The position numbers were made by a program, and so were the translations under genes. Positions 44,508-57,449 of a stretch of DNA of 64,000 nt are shown here, in pieces. Source of the stretch: Shewanella violacea DSS12 (lineage in GTDB: Bacteria; Pseudomonadota; Gammaproteobacteria; Enterobacterales; Shewanellaceae); the NCBI RefSeq assembly GCF_000091325.1, contig NC_014012.1, positions 4,671,685 through 4,735,684 on the forward strand, in the 5' to 3' direction. Within the stretch, counting starts at the first letter, position 1. Each line of letters opens with the position of its first letter. The notes beneath the pieces were generated by a model. The model saw only the letters and a list, made by a program, of their open reading frames with translations. It was not told where the DNA came from and searched no databases.

Positions 44508-46319
44508 TTACTTGCGGTTATGACGCTTACGATCGTTCTCATTCAAGTAACGCTTACGAACACGAACGTTCAACGGCGTTACTTCTACCAACTCATCATC
44601 ATCGATAAACTCAAGCGCCTGCTCGAGTGTCATGTTGATAGGTGGAGTCAGTACTTGTGCTTCATCGGTACCCGATGCACGCATGTTAGTCAGCTGCTTA
44701 CCTTTCAAACAGTTAACAGTTAAGTCATTTGCGCGAGCATGAAGACCGACAACCTGACCTTCATACACTTCTGCAGCGTGACCAATAAATAGACGACCAC
44801 GAGCCTGAAGGTTAAACAGAGCGAAAGTCAGTGCTTTACCAGTACCGTTAGAGATCAATACGCCACGAGCACGCTGACCGATATCGCCGCCTTTCACTGG
44901 ACCGTAATGGTCGAATGAATGGTAGATAAGACCTGAACCAGAAGTAGCAGTCATGAAATCAGTTTGGAAACCGATTAGACCACGACTTGGGATAACGAAG
45001 TCGATACGAACACGACCCTTACCGTCTAGCTGCATGTCTTTCATATCAGCTTTACGGATACCAAGCTTCTCGATAACAGAACCTTGATGCTGCTCTTCAA
45101 TATCAACAGTCAAGTTTTCGAATGGCTCACACATCTCGCCATCGATCTCTTTAACGATAACTTCTGGACGAGAAACAGCTAGCTCGTAACCTTCACGACG
45201 CATGTTTTCGATTAGAATTGACAGGTGAAGCTCACCACGACCAGAAACACGGAAACGATCCGGGCTTTCAGTCTCTTCCACACGTAGCGCTACGTTGTGA
45301 ACTAATTCACGCTGCAGACGCTCGAAGATGTTACGTGAAGTAACGTACTTACCTTCTTTACCAGCGAATGGAGAGGTGTTGACCTGGAAGGTCATTGTCA
45401 GAGTAGGCTCATCGACAGACAGTGGTGGCAATGCTTCTACGTTAGTAGTTGCACAGACAGTATCTGAGATAAGTAGTTGACCTAGACCTGTAATAGCCAC
45501 GATGTCACCGGCATTACCGATTTCAACTTCGTTACGATCAAGACCCATGTAACCTAATACCTGGCCAACTTTACCGTTACGCTTAGTACCATCAGCACTG
45601 ATTATAGTGACCTGCTGGTTAGTCTTGATACTACCGCGCTTGATGCGACCAATACCGATAACGCCAACATAGTTGTTGTAATCTATCTGAGAGATCTGCA
45701 TCTGTAGATCACCAGTTGCATCAGCATCGGGTGAAGAAACTTTCTCGACGATAGTCTCGAACAGTGGCGTCATGTCGCCTTCAGTAATTTCAGGCTCCAG
45801 ACCAGCGAAACCGTTCAATGCAGAAGCATAAACAATTGGGAAGTCCAACTGCTCATCGGTAGCGCCTAAGTTGTCGAACAGGTCGAAGACTTGGTCGATA
45901 ACCCAATCAGGACGCGCACCAGGGCGGTCAATCTTGTTGATAACAACAATAGGCTTAAGGCCTAGGGCGAAAGCTTTCTTAGTTACGAAGCGAGTTTGTG
46001 GCATAGGGCCATCAACAGCGTCAACTAGAAGTAATACTGAATCAACCATAGAAAGTACACGCTCAACTTCACCACCGAAATCGGCGTGACCAGGAGTATC
46101 CACGATGTTGATGCGGTAATCATTCCACTTGATGGCAGTGTTCTTTGCAAGAATCGTGATTCCACGTTCCTTTTCAAGATCGTTTGAATCCATCACCCGC
46201 TCAGCGGCTTCTCCTCGGGTCTCAAGAGTTCCAGACTGCGCCAGCAACTTGTCTACCAGGGTAGTTTTACCATGGTCAACGTGTGCAATAATGGCGATGT
46301 TACGTAAATTCTCTAACAC
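44508..46319 (-). CDS. typA: Ribosome-associated GTPase TypA/BipA
   Basis: 603 aa translational GTPase that helps assemble the 50S subunit, especially in the cold or under stress. G motifs: [42 protein letters not shown] and YASALNG. The C-terminal BipA domain includes [19 protein letters not shown]. Start: GTG at 46319 with AGAGG about seven bases upstream gives a [19 protein letters not shown] start; the ATG 18 bases earlier is the alternative. Divergent from glnA across a 370-base control region, the same pairing as in E. coli. Confidence 0.95.
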   Translation of the reverse strand: MLENLRNIAIIAHVDHGKTTLVDKLLAQSGTLETRGEAAERVMDSNDLEKERGITILAKNTAIKWNDYRINIVDTPGHADFGGEVERVLSMVDSVLLLVDAVDGPMPQTRFVTKKAFALGLKPIVVINKIDRPGARPDWVIDQVFDLFDNLGATDEQLDFPIVYASALNGFAGLEPEITEGDMTPLFETIVEKVSSPDADATGDLQMQISQIDYNNYVGVIGIGRIKRGSIKTNQQVTIISADGTKRNGKVGQVLGYMGLDRNEVEIGNAGDIVAITGLGQLLISDTVCATTNVEALPPLSVDEPTLTMTFQVNTSPFAGKEGKYVTSRNIFERLQRELVHNVALRVEETESPDRFRVSGRGELHLSILIENMRREGYELAVSRPEVIVKEIDGEMCEPFENLTVDIEEQHQGSVIEKLGIRKADMKDMQLDGKGRVRIDFVIPSRGLIGFQTDFMTATSGSGLIYHSFDHYGPVKGGDIGQRARGVLISNGTGKALTFALFNLQARGRLFIGHAAEVYEGQVVGLHARANDLTVNCLKGKQLTNMRASGTDEAQVLTPPINMTLEQALEFIDDDELVEVTPLNVRVRKRYLNENDRKRHNRK

Positions 46320-46471
46320 AGATAAACCTCTTACCATCTATATATTGTGGGATATTTGAAACAGCCTTAATAATAGCTGTTGCAATAAAAAACGTGCCAT
46401 TCTACTCTAGCCTAGTGCTCTCGCACAGGATTATTTTTTAGTCAGCTATGAATAGTATGCTTGTCTGCCTT

Positions 46472-46527
46472 CGCACCATCATGGTGATCGCACCAAGATC
46501 GAACACTTAGCGCACCATAATGGTGCG
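46472..46527 (+). promoter_or_regulatory. Two NtrC-binding sites upstream of glnA
   Basis: CGCACCATCATGGTGA (46472-46487) and the perfect palindrome CGCACCATAATGGTGCG (46511-46527) both fit the GCACC-N5-GGTGC NtrC consensus. Between them an isolated CGCACCA half-site occurs at 46489. They lie about 65-130 bases upstream of the sigma-54 promoter, the usual enhancer spacing. Confidence 0.85.
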
Positions 46528-46590
46528 AACTTTCATATATGCCTACAGCCTATCTTTAATATGTTATTAAAAATCATAAACTTATATTTT

Positions 46591-46607
46591 TGGCACGAGT
46601 CTCGCTT
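46591..46607 (+). promoter_or_regulatory. Sigma-54 promoter of glnA
   Basis: TGGCACGAGTCTCGCTT matches the -24/-12 consensus (TGGCACG-N4-TTGC) with one change, TCGC. The GG and GC pairs have the needed 10-base gap. About 85 bases before the glnA start. Confidence 0.8.
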
Positions 46608-46691
46608 GCTAAGAGTCAGAATCGCATAAAAGCACTAATAAAGTTTAGAAATAAATAAGGGCTAACCCTTTACCCTACTCGGAGACTTAGA

Positions 46692-48101
46692 ATGTCAGCT
46701 GAATCAGTTTTACAACAACTCAAAGAATTAGAAGTTAAGTTTGTTGATCTACGCTTTACCGATACCCGTGGTAAAGAACAGCACGTCTCAATCCCTTCAC
46801 ATCAGGTCGATGAAGACTTTTTTGAAGACGGCAAGATGTTTGATGGTTCATCTATTAATGGTTGGAAGGGAATCAACGAATCAGACATGGTCTTGATGCC
46901 AGATCCTGCAAGCTTCGTACTGGATCCTTTCACTGCAGAGACAACGGCCAACATTCGTTGTGACATCCTTAACCCTGGTACTATGACAGGTTATAACCGT
47001 GACCCACGCTCTATCGCCAAGAAAGCCGAAGAGTACCTACGTTCTACCGGCATAGCAGATACAGTTTTGCTCGGCCCTGAACCTGAGTTCTTCCTGTTTG
47101 ATGACGTTAAATATGGCGCCGATATGTCAGGTTGTTTCTACAAGGTCGATGCCGAAGAAGCTGCCTGGAACTCAGGTACCAGCTATGAAGGCGGTAACAA
47201 GGGTCACCGTCCAAGCGTTAAAGGTGGTTACTTCCCTGTAGCACCGGTCGACTCTTCACAAGACATACGTTCAGCCATGTGTCTGGTTCTAGAAGAGATG
47301 GGTCAGGTCGTTGAAGCACATCACCACGAAGTGGCAACTGCCGGTCAAAACGAGATCGCGACTCGCTTCAACACACTAACACTCAAGGCCGATGAAGTTC
47401 AGGTGCTTAAATATGTCGTTCATAACGTAGCTCACGCTTATGGTAAGACAGCTACCTTTATGCCTAAGCCTATCGTTGGCGACAATGGTAGCGGCATGCA
47501 CGTTCATATTTCGCTGGCCAAAGATGGCACCAACCTATTCGCTGGTGACAAGTACGGCGGATTGAGCGAGATGGCAATCTATTTTATCGGTGGAGTTATC
47601 AAGCATGCTCGCGCCATCAACGCCTTCTCTAACCCAGCCACAAACTCGTACAAGCGTCTGATCCCACATTTCGAAGCGCCTGTAATGTTGGCATACTCTG
47701 CAGCTAACCGCAGTGCTTCGATTCGTATACCTTTGGTTCCAAGCCCTAAGGGACGTCGTATCGAACTAAGATTCGGTGACCCAATGGCTAACCCATATTT
47801 GGCATTCTCGGCTATGCTGATGGCTGGCCTAGACGGTATCCAGAACAAGATCCATCCGGGTGAAGCCATGGACAAAGATCTATATGACCTGCCTCCTGAA
47901 GAGGCTGCTGAAATCCCAACAGTGGCTACTTCACTTGAGAATGCACTGGAATGTCTGGATGCAGATCGTGAATTCCTGACTCGCGGCGAAGTATTCAGCA
48001 ACGATTTCATCGATTCATATATCACGCTGAAATCTGAAGATGTTGAGCGTGTTAATCAGACTACTCACCCTGTCGAGTTCGAGCTTTATTACAGCTTGTA
48101 A
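46692..48101 (+). CDS. glnA: Glutamine synthetase, type I
   Basis: 469 aa dodecameric cytoplasmic enzyme that joins ammonia to glutamate with ATP. Landmarks: [58 protein letters not shown] and RLPHFEAP-type residues. The adenylylation Tyr is in [10 protein letters not shown] (near 398), so activity is regulated by GlnE-type modification. GGAG lies before the ATG. Upstream are NtrC sites and a sigma-54 promoter. A terminator follows at 48147. Confidence 0.98.
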   Translation: MSAESVLQQLKELEVKFVDLRFTDTRGKEQHVSIPSHQVDEDFFEDGKMFDGSSINGWKGINESDMVLMPDPASFVLDPFTAETTANIRCDILNPGTMTGYNRDPRSIAKKAEEYLRSTGIADTVLLGPEPEFFLFDDVKYGADMSGCFYKVDAEEAAWNSGTSYEGGNKGHRPSVKGGYFPVAPVDSSQDIRSAMCLVLEEMGQVVEAHHHEVATAGQNEIATRFNTLTLKADEVQVLKYVVHNVAHAYGKTATFMPKPIVGDNGSGMHVHISLAKDGTNLFAGDKYGGLSEMAIYFIGGVIKHARAINAFSNPATNSYKRLIPHFEAPVMLAYSAANRSASIRIPLVPSPKGRRIELRFGDPMANPYLAFSAMLMAGLDGIQNKIHPGEAMDKDLYDLPPEEAAEIPTVATSLENALECLDADREFLTRGEVFSNDFIDSYITLKSEDVERVNQTTHPVEFELYYSL

Positions 48102-48146
48102 TCTCAATGATGTATCCATAGCTGTAAGTTAATCAGCTAGTATTAG

Positions 48147-48176
48147 AGGCCCTAACATCTTTTTAGGGCCTTTTTA
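48147..48176 (+). terminator. Intrinsic terminator after glnA
   Basis: Stem AGGCCCTAA...TTAGGGCCT with a T-run, 45 bases after the glnA stop. The remaining 420 bases before the transporter show no gene. Confidence 0.85.
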
Positions 48177-48596
48177 TTGCCATTAACTTAGCTTTATAGC
48201 CCCTTTATTAAACTCTAGTGGTTTATACAGAGTACTAGTCGCCTCCCCCAGCAATCAGCTGAAGACATCTTGGCTAGAATCTCACAAAGCCAATTTTACA
48301 ACCATGACAGAGGTCCTTGCCCCCCACACCTTAGATTCTTCGAAAATAGATCATGGTTTAAATCATCTAGATATCAACATGTCTATGTCAGGCAAATAAT
48401 ATGCATCCCCAGATAAATAATCCGAATTTAAATAGTGAAGGACTAAAGCCTTCGATGATATCTGTCAATAAAACATGATAAGAGAAGGCTTGAGGACCGT
48501 TAGTAACAAGTTGACACTCAGATACAGCTTATATAGTTTGTAGCCTCTAACTCATGGTAAGTCTGTGATCTGACATAAAATTAATGGATCAATTAT

Positions 48597-49820
48597 ATGT
48601 GGAAAAAACTTAAACCTTATCGCTCATCCATCATTTTACTTGCCGCTCTACTTATCGGTGGCAGCTTAGGGCTTTTAGCTCCAGAATTTGCCCTTAAACT
48701 CAAACCCATAGGGCAGATTTTTCTTAACTTGCTGTTTATGATAATTGTGCCACTCGTCGCTATCAGCGTGACGTCATCAATCGCGCGCATGACAGATTTA
48801 AAGAAACTTGGCGTTATTCTCGTCACCATATTAATGGTATCGATTGTGATGGCGATTATTCCAGCTCTGTCCATAGTAGGGCTAGCACTGGCCTTTGATC
48901 CTGCTCAAGGTGTCATATTAGACCTTAATCAAAGTATCGAAGCAGGCTCAGGCACCATGGATTTTGTTGGGCTGCTTACCACTAATGACTTTGTCGGCTT
49001 ATTATCAAAATCGAATATTTTAGCTCTCATTATTATGTCTGTGATTTCAGGCATTGCCATTGGTCAATCCGGTGAAGATGGAGTGAAAGTCTCCCGTATG
49101 CTCGACAGCCTTAATACTGTCATCATGAAGATAATTTCCATTCTTATGGTAGCGGCCCCCGTGGGCTTAGGCGCCTACTTCGCCTCGACAATGGCGAGTC
49201 AGGATACACATCTGCTCGGTACTTTTGCCCGCGCCATAGGCCTATTTTTTATCGCTGCTATCACTTATTTTACCTTAGGTTCCACTTTCTATGCCTGGCT
49301 TGGAGGTGGCGTTAAGGGTGTTCGCCAGTTCTGGAAGCATGCTATCGAACCTTCGGTTACCGCTCTAGGCACTAGCTCTTCCCTGGCCACCCTGCCAGTC
49401 AATATACGTGCAGCGAATAAGATGGGGATCAAAGAGGAGATAGCCGACATCTGTTTACCGCTACTCGTCAATTTAAACAAGGGCGGCGCATCTATGACTA
49501 CCGCACTCAAGATAGTCTTCATCTATTCACTGCTAGGGTTAGAATTCACCCCGGATGTATTTGCCATTACAATTTTGATTTCAGTTCTATCAGCCTTTGT
49601 CATAGGTGGCGTACCCGGTGGCGCTTTTTTGGGAGAAATATTTATTGTCACTACATTGGGCTTACCTATCGAAGTCATTCCTATCTTAGTGATAATCGGC
49701 GCAGTTACCGATGCACCTGCGACCTTAATCAACGTGATCCACGATCTCAATGCGACACAGATCATCGAGCGAATAAATGGCAAGAAATATGGTTACAAGC
49801 CAGTTGAGAATCAAGCATAG
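48597..49820 (+). CDS. DAACS-family dicarboxylate/amino acid:cation symporter
   Basis: 407 aa inner-membrane transporter with about eight helices and two re-entrant loops. Signatures: ALGTSSSLATLPVN (serine-rich loop, about 258-271), NLNKGGASMTTALKIVF (about 296-312) and IGAVTDAPATLINVIHDLNA near the C-terminus, which carries substrate-binding Asp/Asn. Transports glutamate, aspartate or C4-dicarboxylates with sodium or protons; which one is not readable. It separates glnA from glnLG, an arrangement unlike the E. coli glnALG operon, and may be under nitrogen control by position only. Confidence 0.83.
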   Translation: MWKKLKPYRSSIILLAALLIGGSLGLLAPEFALKLKPIGQIFLNLLFMIIVPLVAISVTSSIARMTDLKKLGVILVTILMVSIVMAIIPALSIVGLALAFDPAQGVILDLNQSIEAGSGTMDFVGLLTTNDFVGLLSKSNILALIIMSVISGIAIGQSGEDGVKVSRMLDSLNTVIMKIISILMVAAPVGLGAYFASTMASQDTHLLGTFARAIGLFFIAAITYFTLGSTFYAWLGGGVKGVRQFWKHAIEPSVTALGTSSSLATLPVNIRAANKMGIKEEIADICLPLLVNLNKGGASMTTALKIVFIYSLLGLEFTPDVFAITILISVLSAFVIGGVPGGAFLGEIFIVTTLGLPIEVIPILVIIGAVTDAPATLINVIHDLNATQIIERINGKKYGYKPVENQA

Positions 49821-50007
49821 CGCTTCACAAGAGTGAGGCTAGCTCTCAACGAGAAATGCCATCGAAATAACTCAGTTAACCAGTCATTTCGATGCCATAT
49901 CTGAGCTGAATTGTGAATCTCTTTGTACTAAGACAATTTACTCATGATTTTTGACTAAAAAAAAGCTAACCTTGAAGAGCATACAAATATGTAACAAAGG
50001 AACTTTT

Positions 50008-50553
50008 ATGCGCTTCTACCTTACTATTTCCCTAATGTTTTTTAGCCTATTTACTCAAGCAACGGTTTATAAATGGGTCGATGCAGATGGCAAGATACAT
50101 TATTCAGATCAACCCATTAAAAACTCTGAAACTGTCGAGTTTAAGAGCAATACTCAAAACCAGATCAAATTGCACACATCTAAGGCAAAGTCGTCTACAG
50201 CCGATGAAAATCAGCAGTCATTGACACAATATGACTTGAGTATCACCTCGCCTAGCGAAGAAGAAACCATTCGGGATAACCAAGGCAAGATCACTATTAT
50301 GGCTAGGATCTCCCCGAATCTAGGGGCCAAACATGTGTTAGTACTTCTGATGGATGGAGTTGTAGTTGGCACGCCACAAACTAGCCCTATATTTAGCCTC
50401 AAAGACATCGACAGAGGCGAGCATAACTTTGTTATCAAGGCTGTGGCACAAAACGGCAAACAACTTGCATCATCATCCCCAAGAAAGGTATACCTTCACA
50501 GAGCTATCATTAATCGCCAGACCACGGCAACACCTTTAAAAAGCGGGAACTAA
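50008..50553 (+). CDS. DUF4124 domain secreted protein
   Basis: About 181 aa. Signal peptide (FYLTISLMFFSLFTQA) directly followed by the DUF4124 core TVYKWVDADGKIHYSDQPI, then a linker and a beta-rich C-terminal domain resembling bacterial Ig/penicillin-binding C-type folds (SPSEEETIRDNQGKITIMARISP). Periplasmic, role unknown; DUF4124 proteins are often near glnL in this group. AAAGGAA precedes the ATG at 50008; an upstream GTG/ATG-like frame from 49951 is less likely. Confidence 0.8.
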   Translation: MRFYLTISLMFFSLFTQATVYKWVDADGKIHYSDQPIKNSETVEFKSNTQNQIKLHTSKAKSSTADENQQSLTQYDLSITSPSEEETIRDNQGKITIMARISPNLGAKHVLVLLMDGVVVGTPQTSPIFSLKDIDRGEHNFVIKAVAQNGKQLASSSPRKVYLHRAIINRQTTATPLKSGN

Positions 50554-50622
50554 TAAAACCATTAATTTTATATAGTTAGCTTAGTTAGACATGAAAACCA
50601 CTCAGTGAAGGGTATTGCACAA

Positions 50623-50639
50623 TGCACCAAAACGGTGCA
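50623..50639 (+). promoter_or_regulatory. NtrC-binding site upstream of glnL
   Basis: TGCACCAAAACGGTGCA is a perfect match to the NtrC palindrome, with a further ATGGTGCA half-site at 50645-50652, just 34 bases before the glnL start. This placement suits autoregulation or repression of glnLG by NtrC. Confidence 0.85.
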
Positions 50640-50673
50640 TTGTTATGGTGCATCTAATTTGCTGGGAGTCCTA

Positions 50674-51717
50674 ATGGATCTAAAACACCTGCTCAATAAC
50701 CTTGTTACCGCAGTCATGGTCATAGATGTGGATCTTAGGCTAAGTTATGCCAATGCAGCCGCGGAGCAGCTATTAGGCGTCAGCACCCATAGGTTAACTG
50801 AGCATTCCCTTGCAGATAACTTTCAAGTGTTAGGCGTAAGCACGCAAATACTCAGCGGTGCAATAAGGGATAATCAAGGCTTAACCATCAGCACTGCACC
50901 TCTAGTGACATTGGATAATCAACATCATACTGTGGATATAACCTTGACCCCATTAGAGCATGAGCAAGGTTTAGCTCTGCTTGAACTGAGACAGGTAGAC
51001 CAGCAACGTCGAATCCATCAGCAATTGACTCTCGATGCCCAACAGCAGGCAGCACAATATCTAGTACGTAATTTAGCTCACGAAATAAAGAATCCATTAG
51101 GTGGACTGAGAGGGGCGGCGCAACTACTTTCACGGGAGTTACATGATCCCGAATTACATGAATTTACCGATATGATCATTGAGCAGGCCGATAGATTAAG
51201 AAATCTGGTCGATCGCTTACTTGGGCCGCAGAAACCTACCCAACATACACAGCAAAATATTCATGAAGTGATCCAAAAAGTTCTTAAGCTTGTCACCATG
51301 GCACTGCCGGAAAATATCCAATTCAAGCAAGACTACGATCCTTCGATTCCAGATATAAATATGGATCCGGAACAGATTCAGCAAGCTGTGCTTAATATTG
51401 TACAAAATGCAGTTCAGGCCTTGGAAGGTGTTGGCGGCAATATAATCATCAAGACACGCGCTCAACACCAGATCACTATTGGCACTCAGAGACATAAAAT
51501 CGTGATTGCCTTATCTGTTATCGACAATGGTCCGGGTATAAAACCTGAGCTCATGGACACCTTATTTTATCCTATGGTGACAGGTAGAGATCAAGGCTCA
51601 GGCCTAGGTTTATCCATATCCCATAACTTTGCTCGATTACATGGCGGAAGAATAGATTGCCAGTCGACCCCTGGAGAAACCGAGTTTACGATTTTACTGC
51701 CAATAAAAACTAAATGA
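50674..51717 (+). CDS. glnL: Nitrogen regulation sensor kinase NtrB
   Basis: 347 aa soluble PAS-kinase that phosphorylates NtrC according to PII/glutamine status. PAS domain at about 5-100 (MVIDVDLRLSYANAAAEQLLGV), H-box NLAHEIKNPLGGLRGAAQLL (His near 135), N-box NIVQNAVQAL, G1 DNGPGI and G2 GSGLGLSIS. Start at 50674 follows a GGGAG motif and gives the family's usual beginning; a GTG at 50605 would read through the NtrC operator. 73 bases before glnG. Confidence 0.95.
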   Translation: MDLKHLLNNLVTAVMVIDVDLRLSYANAAAEQLLGVSTHRLTEHSLADNFQVLGVSTQILSGAIRDNQGLTISTAPLVTLDNQHHTVDITLTPLEHEQGLALLELRQVDQQRRIHQQLTLDAQQQAAQYLVRNLAHEIKNPLGGLRGAAQLLSRELHDPELHEFTDMIIEQADRLRNLVDRLLGPQKPTQHTQQNIHEVIQKVLKLVTMALPENIQFKQDYDPSIPDINMDPEQIQQAVLNIVQNAVQALEGVGGNIIIKTRAQHQITIGTQRHKIVIALSVIDNGPGIKPELMDTLFYPMVTGRDQGSGLGLSISHNFARLHGGRIDCQSTPGETEFTILLPIKTK

Positions 51718-51790
51718 GCTGCAGCGGTAAAAAGAGAATAATAACAAGCACGACACCAATAAAATTTGAATATCATCATGGGAGAGCAGT

Positions 51791-53200
51791 ATGACAGAGC
51801 AAGTTTGGGTACTCGATGACGACAGTTCAATTCGCTGGGTCGTAGAAAGAGCATTAAAAGGTGCCAAGATATCTTCAGCAAGCTTTGCCGCAGCAGAGTC
51901 TCTATGGGAGGCATTGGAGCTATCACAGCCTAAGGTGATCATCTCAGATATACGCATGCCTGGCACAGATGGGTTATCTCTATTAGAGAGGCTTCAAATT
52001 CATTACCCTAATATTCCAGTCATCATAATGACTGCTCATTCAGATCTAGATAGTGCAGTAAGCGCATATCAGGCTGGTGCCTTCGAATACTTACCTAAAC
52101 CGTTCGATATCGATGAAGCCGTGACCTTAGTAGAGCGAGCATTAACTCACTCTACAGACCAGGCAGTAAATACGGTTGAAGAGATACAAGTTAAAGCCCC
52201 CGAAATTATTGGTGAGGCCCCCGCTATGCAGGAGGTCTTTCGCGCCATAGGTCGCCTATCTCGATCTTCGATTAGCGTACTCATTAATGGCCAGTCTGGT
52301 ACAGGTAAAGAGCTAGTCGCCAGCGCCCTACATAAGCACAGCCCAAGAAAAGATAAACCCTTTATCGCCATCAATATGGCTGCGATCCCTAAAGATCTAA
52401 TCGAATCTGAACTCTTTGGCCATGAGAAAGGTGCCTTTACCGGTGCGTCAGGTGTCAGGCAAGGCAGGTTCGAACAGGCAAATGGTGGCACACTCTTTCT
52501 AGATGAAATTGGTGATATGCCTCTAGACGTCCAGACCCGATTACTCAGAGTATTAGCTGATGGCCAGTTTTATCGTGTCGGCGGCCACTCTCCAGTGCAA
52601 GTCGACGTTAGAATCATAGCCGCAACCCATCAAGACTTAGAGCAGTTAGTCCAGAAGGGAGGTTTCAGGGAAGATCTGTATCATAGGCTCAATGTCATTA
52701 AGGTCCACCTGCCCCCATTATCACAACGAAGAGAGGACATTCCTCAACTCGCGAGACATTTTCTTTCATCCGCCGCCAAAGAAATAGCTGTTGAACCTAA
52801 AATATTGACCCCTGAGACAGCCGAAAAACTCTCAGAACTACCTTGGCCGGGTAATGTCCGTCAATTGGAAAATACCTGTCGTTGGCTCATGGTCATGGCA
52901 TCTGGACAAGAGATATTACCCCAAGATCTGCCACCTGAATTGCTCAAAGAGCAAAATCAAATTAAAAATCAATCAGCAGCTGATCCGTCGAATTGGCAAG
53001 AGTCATTGAAACTTTGGATTGATGAGCGACTCAGTGCAGGTGAAAATAATCTCCTCACCGAAGTCCAACCAGCATTCGAGCGAATTTTACTGGAAACCGC
53101 ACTGGCCCACACCAATGGCCATAAACAGGAAGCCGCCAAGCGACTCGGCTGGGGCCGAAATACCCTCACCCGAAAGCTCAAAGAACTCTCAATGGATTAA
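51791..53200 (+). CDS. glnG: Nitrogen regulator NtrC (sigma-54 activator)
   Basis: 469 aa. Receiver domain with Asp54 (SDIRMPGTDG) and Lys104 (PKPFDIDEA); AAA+ domain with Walker A NGQSGTGKELVASALH (about 168-183), the GAFTGA loop, GGTLFLDEIGDMP Walker B and RLLRVLADGQFYRVGG; C-terminal Fis-like HTH (EAAKRLGWGRNTLTRKLKEL). Binds the GCACC-N5-GGTGC enhancers seen at glnA and glnL. Complete and typical. Followed by a terminator at 53229. Confidence 0.97.
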   Translation: MTEQVWVLDDDSSIRWVVERALKGAKISSASFAAAESLWEALELSQPKVIISDIRMPGTDGLSLLERLQIHYPNIPVIIMTAHSDLDSAVSAYQAGAFEYLPKPFDIDEAVTLVERALTHSTDQAVNTVEEIQVKAPEIIGEAPAMQEVFRAIGRLSRSSISVLINGQSGTGKELVASALHKHSPRKDKPFIAINMAAIPKDLIESELFGHEKGAFTGASGVRQGRFEQANGGTLFLDEIGDMPLDVQTRLLRVLADGQFYRVGGHSPVQVDVRIIAATHQDLEQLVQKGGFREDLYHRLNVIKVHLPPLSQRREDIPQLARHFLSSAAKEIAVEPKILTPETAEKLSELPWPGNVRQLENTCRWLMVMASGQEILPQDLPPELLKEQNQIKNQSAADPSNWQESLKLWIDERLSAGENNLLTEVQPAFERILLETALAHTNGHKQEAAKRLGWGRNTLTRKLKELSMD

Positions 53201-53228
53201 CTCTATCTTGCAAATGCAAAAAAAAATC

Positions 53229-53256
53229 AAGCCTACAACTAAGTAGGCTTTTTTAT
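53229..53256 (+). terminator. Intrinsic terminator after glnG
   Basis: Stem AAGCCTAC / GTAGGCTT with an AACTAA loop and T-run (TTTTTTA), about 30 bases after the stop. Confidence 0.8.
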
Positions 53257-53315
53257 GCATAGAACATAGGAAAGCAACTGGTTCTTTAAATAACAGTATT
53301 TGGCTCTCGAAGATG

Positions 53316-53562
53316 TCTGGAAATGACCTACTCGATCACGAAATTGACACATGGGGATGAAATTCAGGTGTTCTGGATGCGCAGGAACAAAAAGCGGAGG
53401 CGCCTTACAGTGCCCCTGCTTCAGGCAAGCCCTTCGCGTTCAACGGGCGCAAAGCTACGCTTCGCCAACAACGCCCGTTTTACCCTACTATCACATCGAA
53501 TGAACCTCACTGCGTTCGGGCTCTTTATATTCCCCATGTTCGAGTGGTCATCTTTCCAAGCT
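53316..53562. mobile_element. Element 1 with inverted ends copying the 5S rRNA 3' end
   Basis: Left end TCTGGAAATGACCTACTC then CACATGGGG, right end CCCCATGTTCGAGTGGTCAT-TTTCCA in the opposite sense. Both resemble the true 5S tail at 54273 (CCTGGAAATGACCTACTCTC plus ACATGGGG). Inside it is non-coding with small stem-loops. A diverged terminator-like hairpin (GCCCGTTGTGTTAGCAACGGG) follows at 53575. Calling it a mobile element is inference; it could be a relic of rRNA-tail duplication. Confidence 0.5.
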
Positions 53563-53631
53563 AAAAATGAAACAAGCCCGTTGTGTTAGCAACGGGATTT
53601 ATCGACTCTCTTTACGAGAAATTAGGCGCCT

Positions 53632-54220
53632 GCCTGGAAATGAACAACTCTCGTAGTCCACGAAGTGGACACATGGGGGTGAAATTATGGCGCTTTGAGT
53701 ACGCAGTATTCAGCCATAATTGAACGCGGAGAAACTTCGTTTCGTAGCGGGAGAGCCCGCCACAGGGATGTGGTGAATGTCAGAAATACATGGATGCAAT
53801 TGCTGACCAAGCTCAGCGGCGGGGCGACCGCCGTGGTGAATATGACGCTAGTCATAAGTTTATGAACGAGAGCCATGGACGGCGAACTGGCAGTTATATA
53901 TGGATATATTTTGGCGGAAGTGTCGATATTGAAGGAGCATTTATCGACCGACATCGGGGGTAGGCATTCATGCCTTTCTAAGTGGATAAGTCACCTGATT
54001 CAGGTGGCTTCTCTACTGAAAAATCAGGAGTGCGCTGGTCATGGAACCAAAAACGGAGGCGCCTTCCAATGGCCCGGCTTCGAGCAAGCTCTCCGCGCTC
54101 TACCGCAGCATCAAACTTCGTTTGCTGAACGCAGCGATATCGCCCTACTATCACATGAAAGGATGCATGCTTCGCATGCGCTATCTATATTCCCCATGTT
54201 CGTTCGGTCATTTCCAGGCC
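53632..54220. mobile_element. Element 2 with inverted ends copying the 5S rRNA 3' end
   Basis: Left end CCTGGAAATGA with ACATGGGGGTGAAATT, right end CCCCATGTTCGTTCGGTCAT-TTCCAGG in the opposite sense. It shares its right half (AAAACGGAGGCGCCTT through TATATTCCCCATGTTCG) with element 1 but has about 340 more bases (53700-54040) rich in short stem-loops such as GTCCACGAAGTGGAC. No credible ORF. It directly abuts the working rRNA terminator. Transposition was not shown; this is a repeat call. Confidence 0.5.
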
Positions 54221-54229
54221 TAAACGAAA

Positions 54230-54262
54230 AAAGCCCGTTGCGTTAGCAACGGGCTTTATCGT
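54230..54262 (-). terminator. rRNA operon terminator
   Basis: On the minus strand AAAGCCCGTTGC TAAC GCAACGGGCTTT then TTT, starting about 12 bases after the 5S end. A diverged copy is at 53575-53600. Confidence 0.9.
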
Positions 54263-54272
54263 TTATTAGGCG

Positions 54273-54388
54273 CCTGGAAATGACCTACTCTCACATGGGG
54301 AGACCCCACACTACCATCGGCGCGATTGCGTTTCACTTCTGAGTTCGAGATGGGTTCAGGTGGTGCCACAATGCTATGGTTTCCAGAC
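54273..54388 (-). rRNA. rrf: 5S ribosomal RNA
   Basis: Minus-strand text begins GTCTGGAAACCATAGCATTG, contains GAACTCAGAAGTGAAACG, CGCCGATGGTAGTGTGGGG and ends near GTAGGTCATTTCCAGGC, the two ends pairing as helix I. 116 nt. Downstream of 23S by about 155 bases. Confidence 0.95.
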
Positions 54389-54544
54389 TAATTTGGTAAA
54401 TTTAGAAAGCTGTCTATTCAAAATCTTTTAAAATATTCTAAATAGCTTTAAATAAAGTAATAATTGGTTCGACTTAAATCAAGTTCGTATTCTTTTGTGC
54501 TTGTAAAGTAATCATCATTAACGCTACAAACCCATCTGGGTTGT

Positions 54545-57449
<2,905 letters not shown>

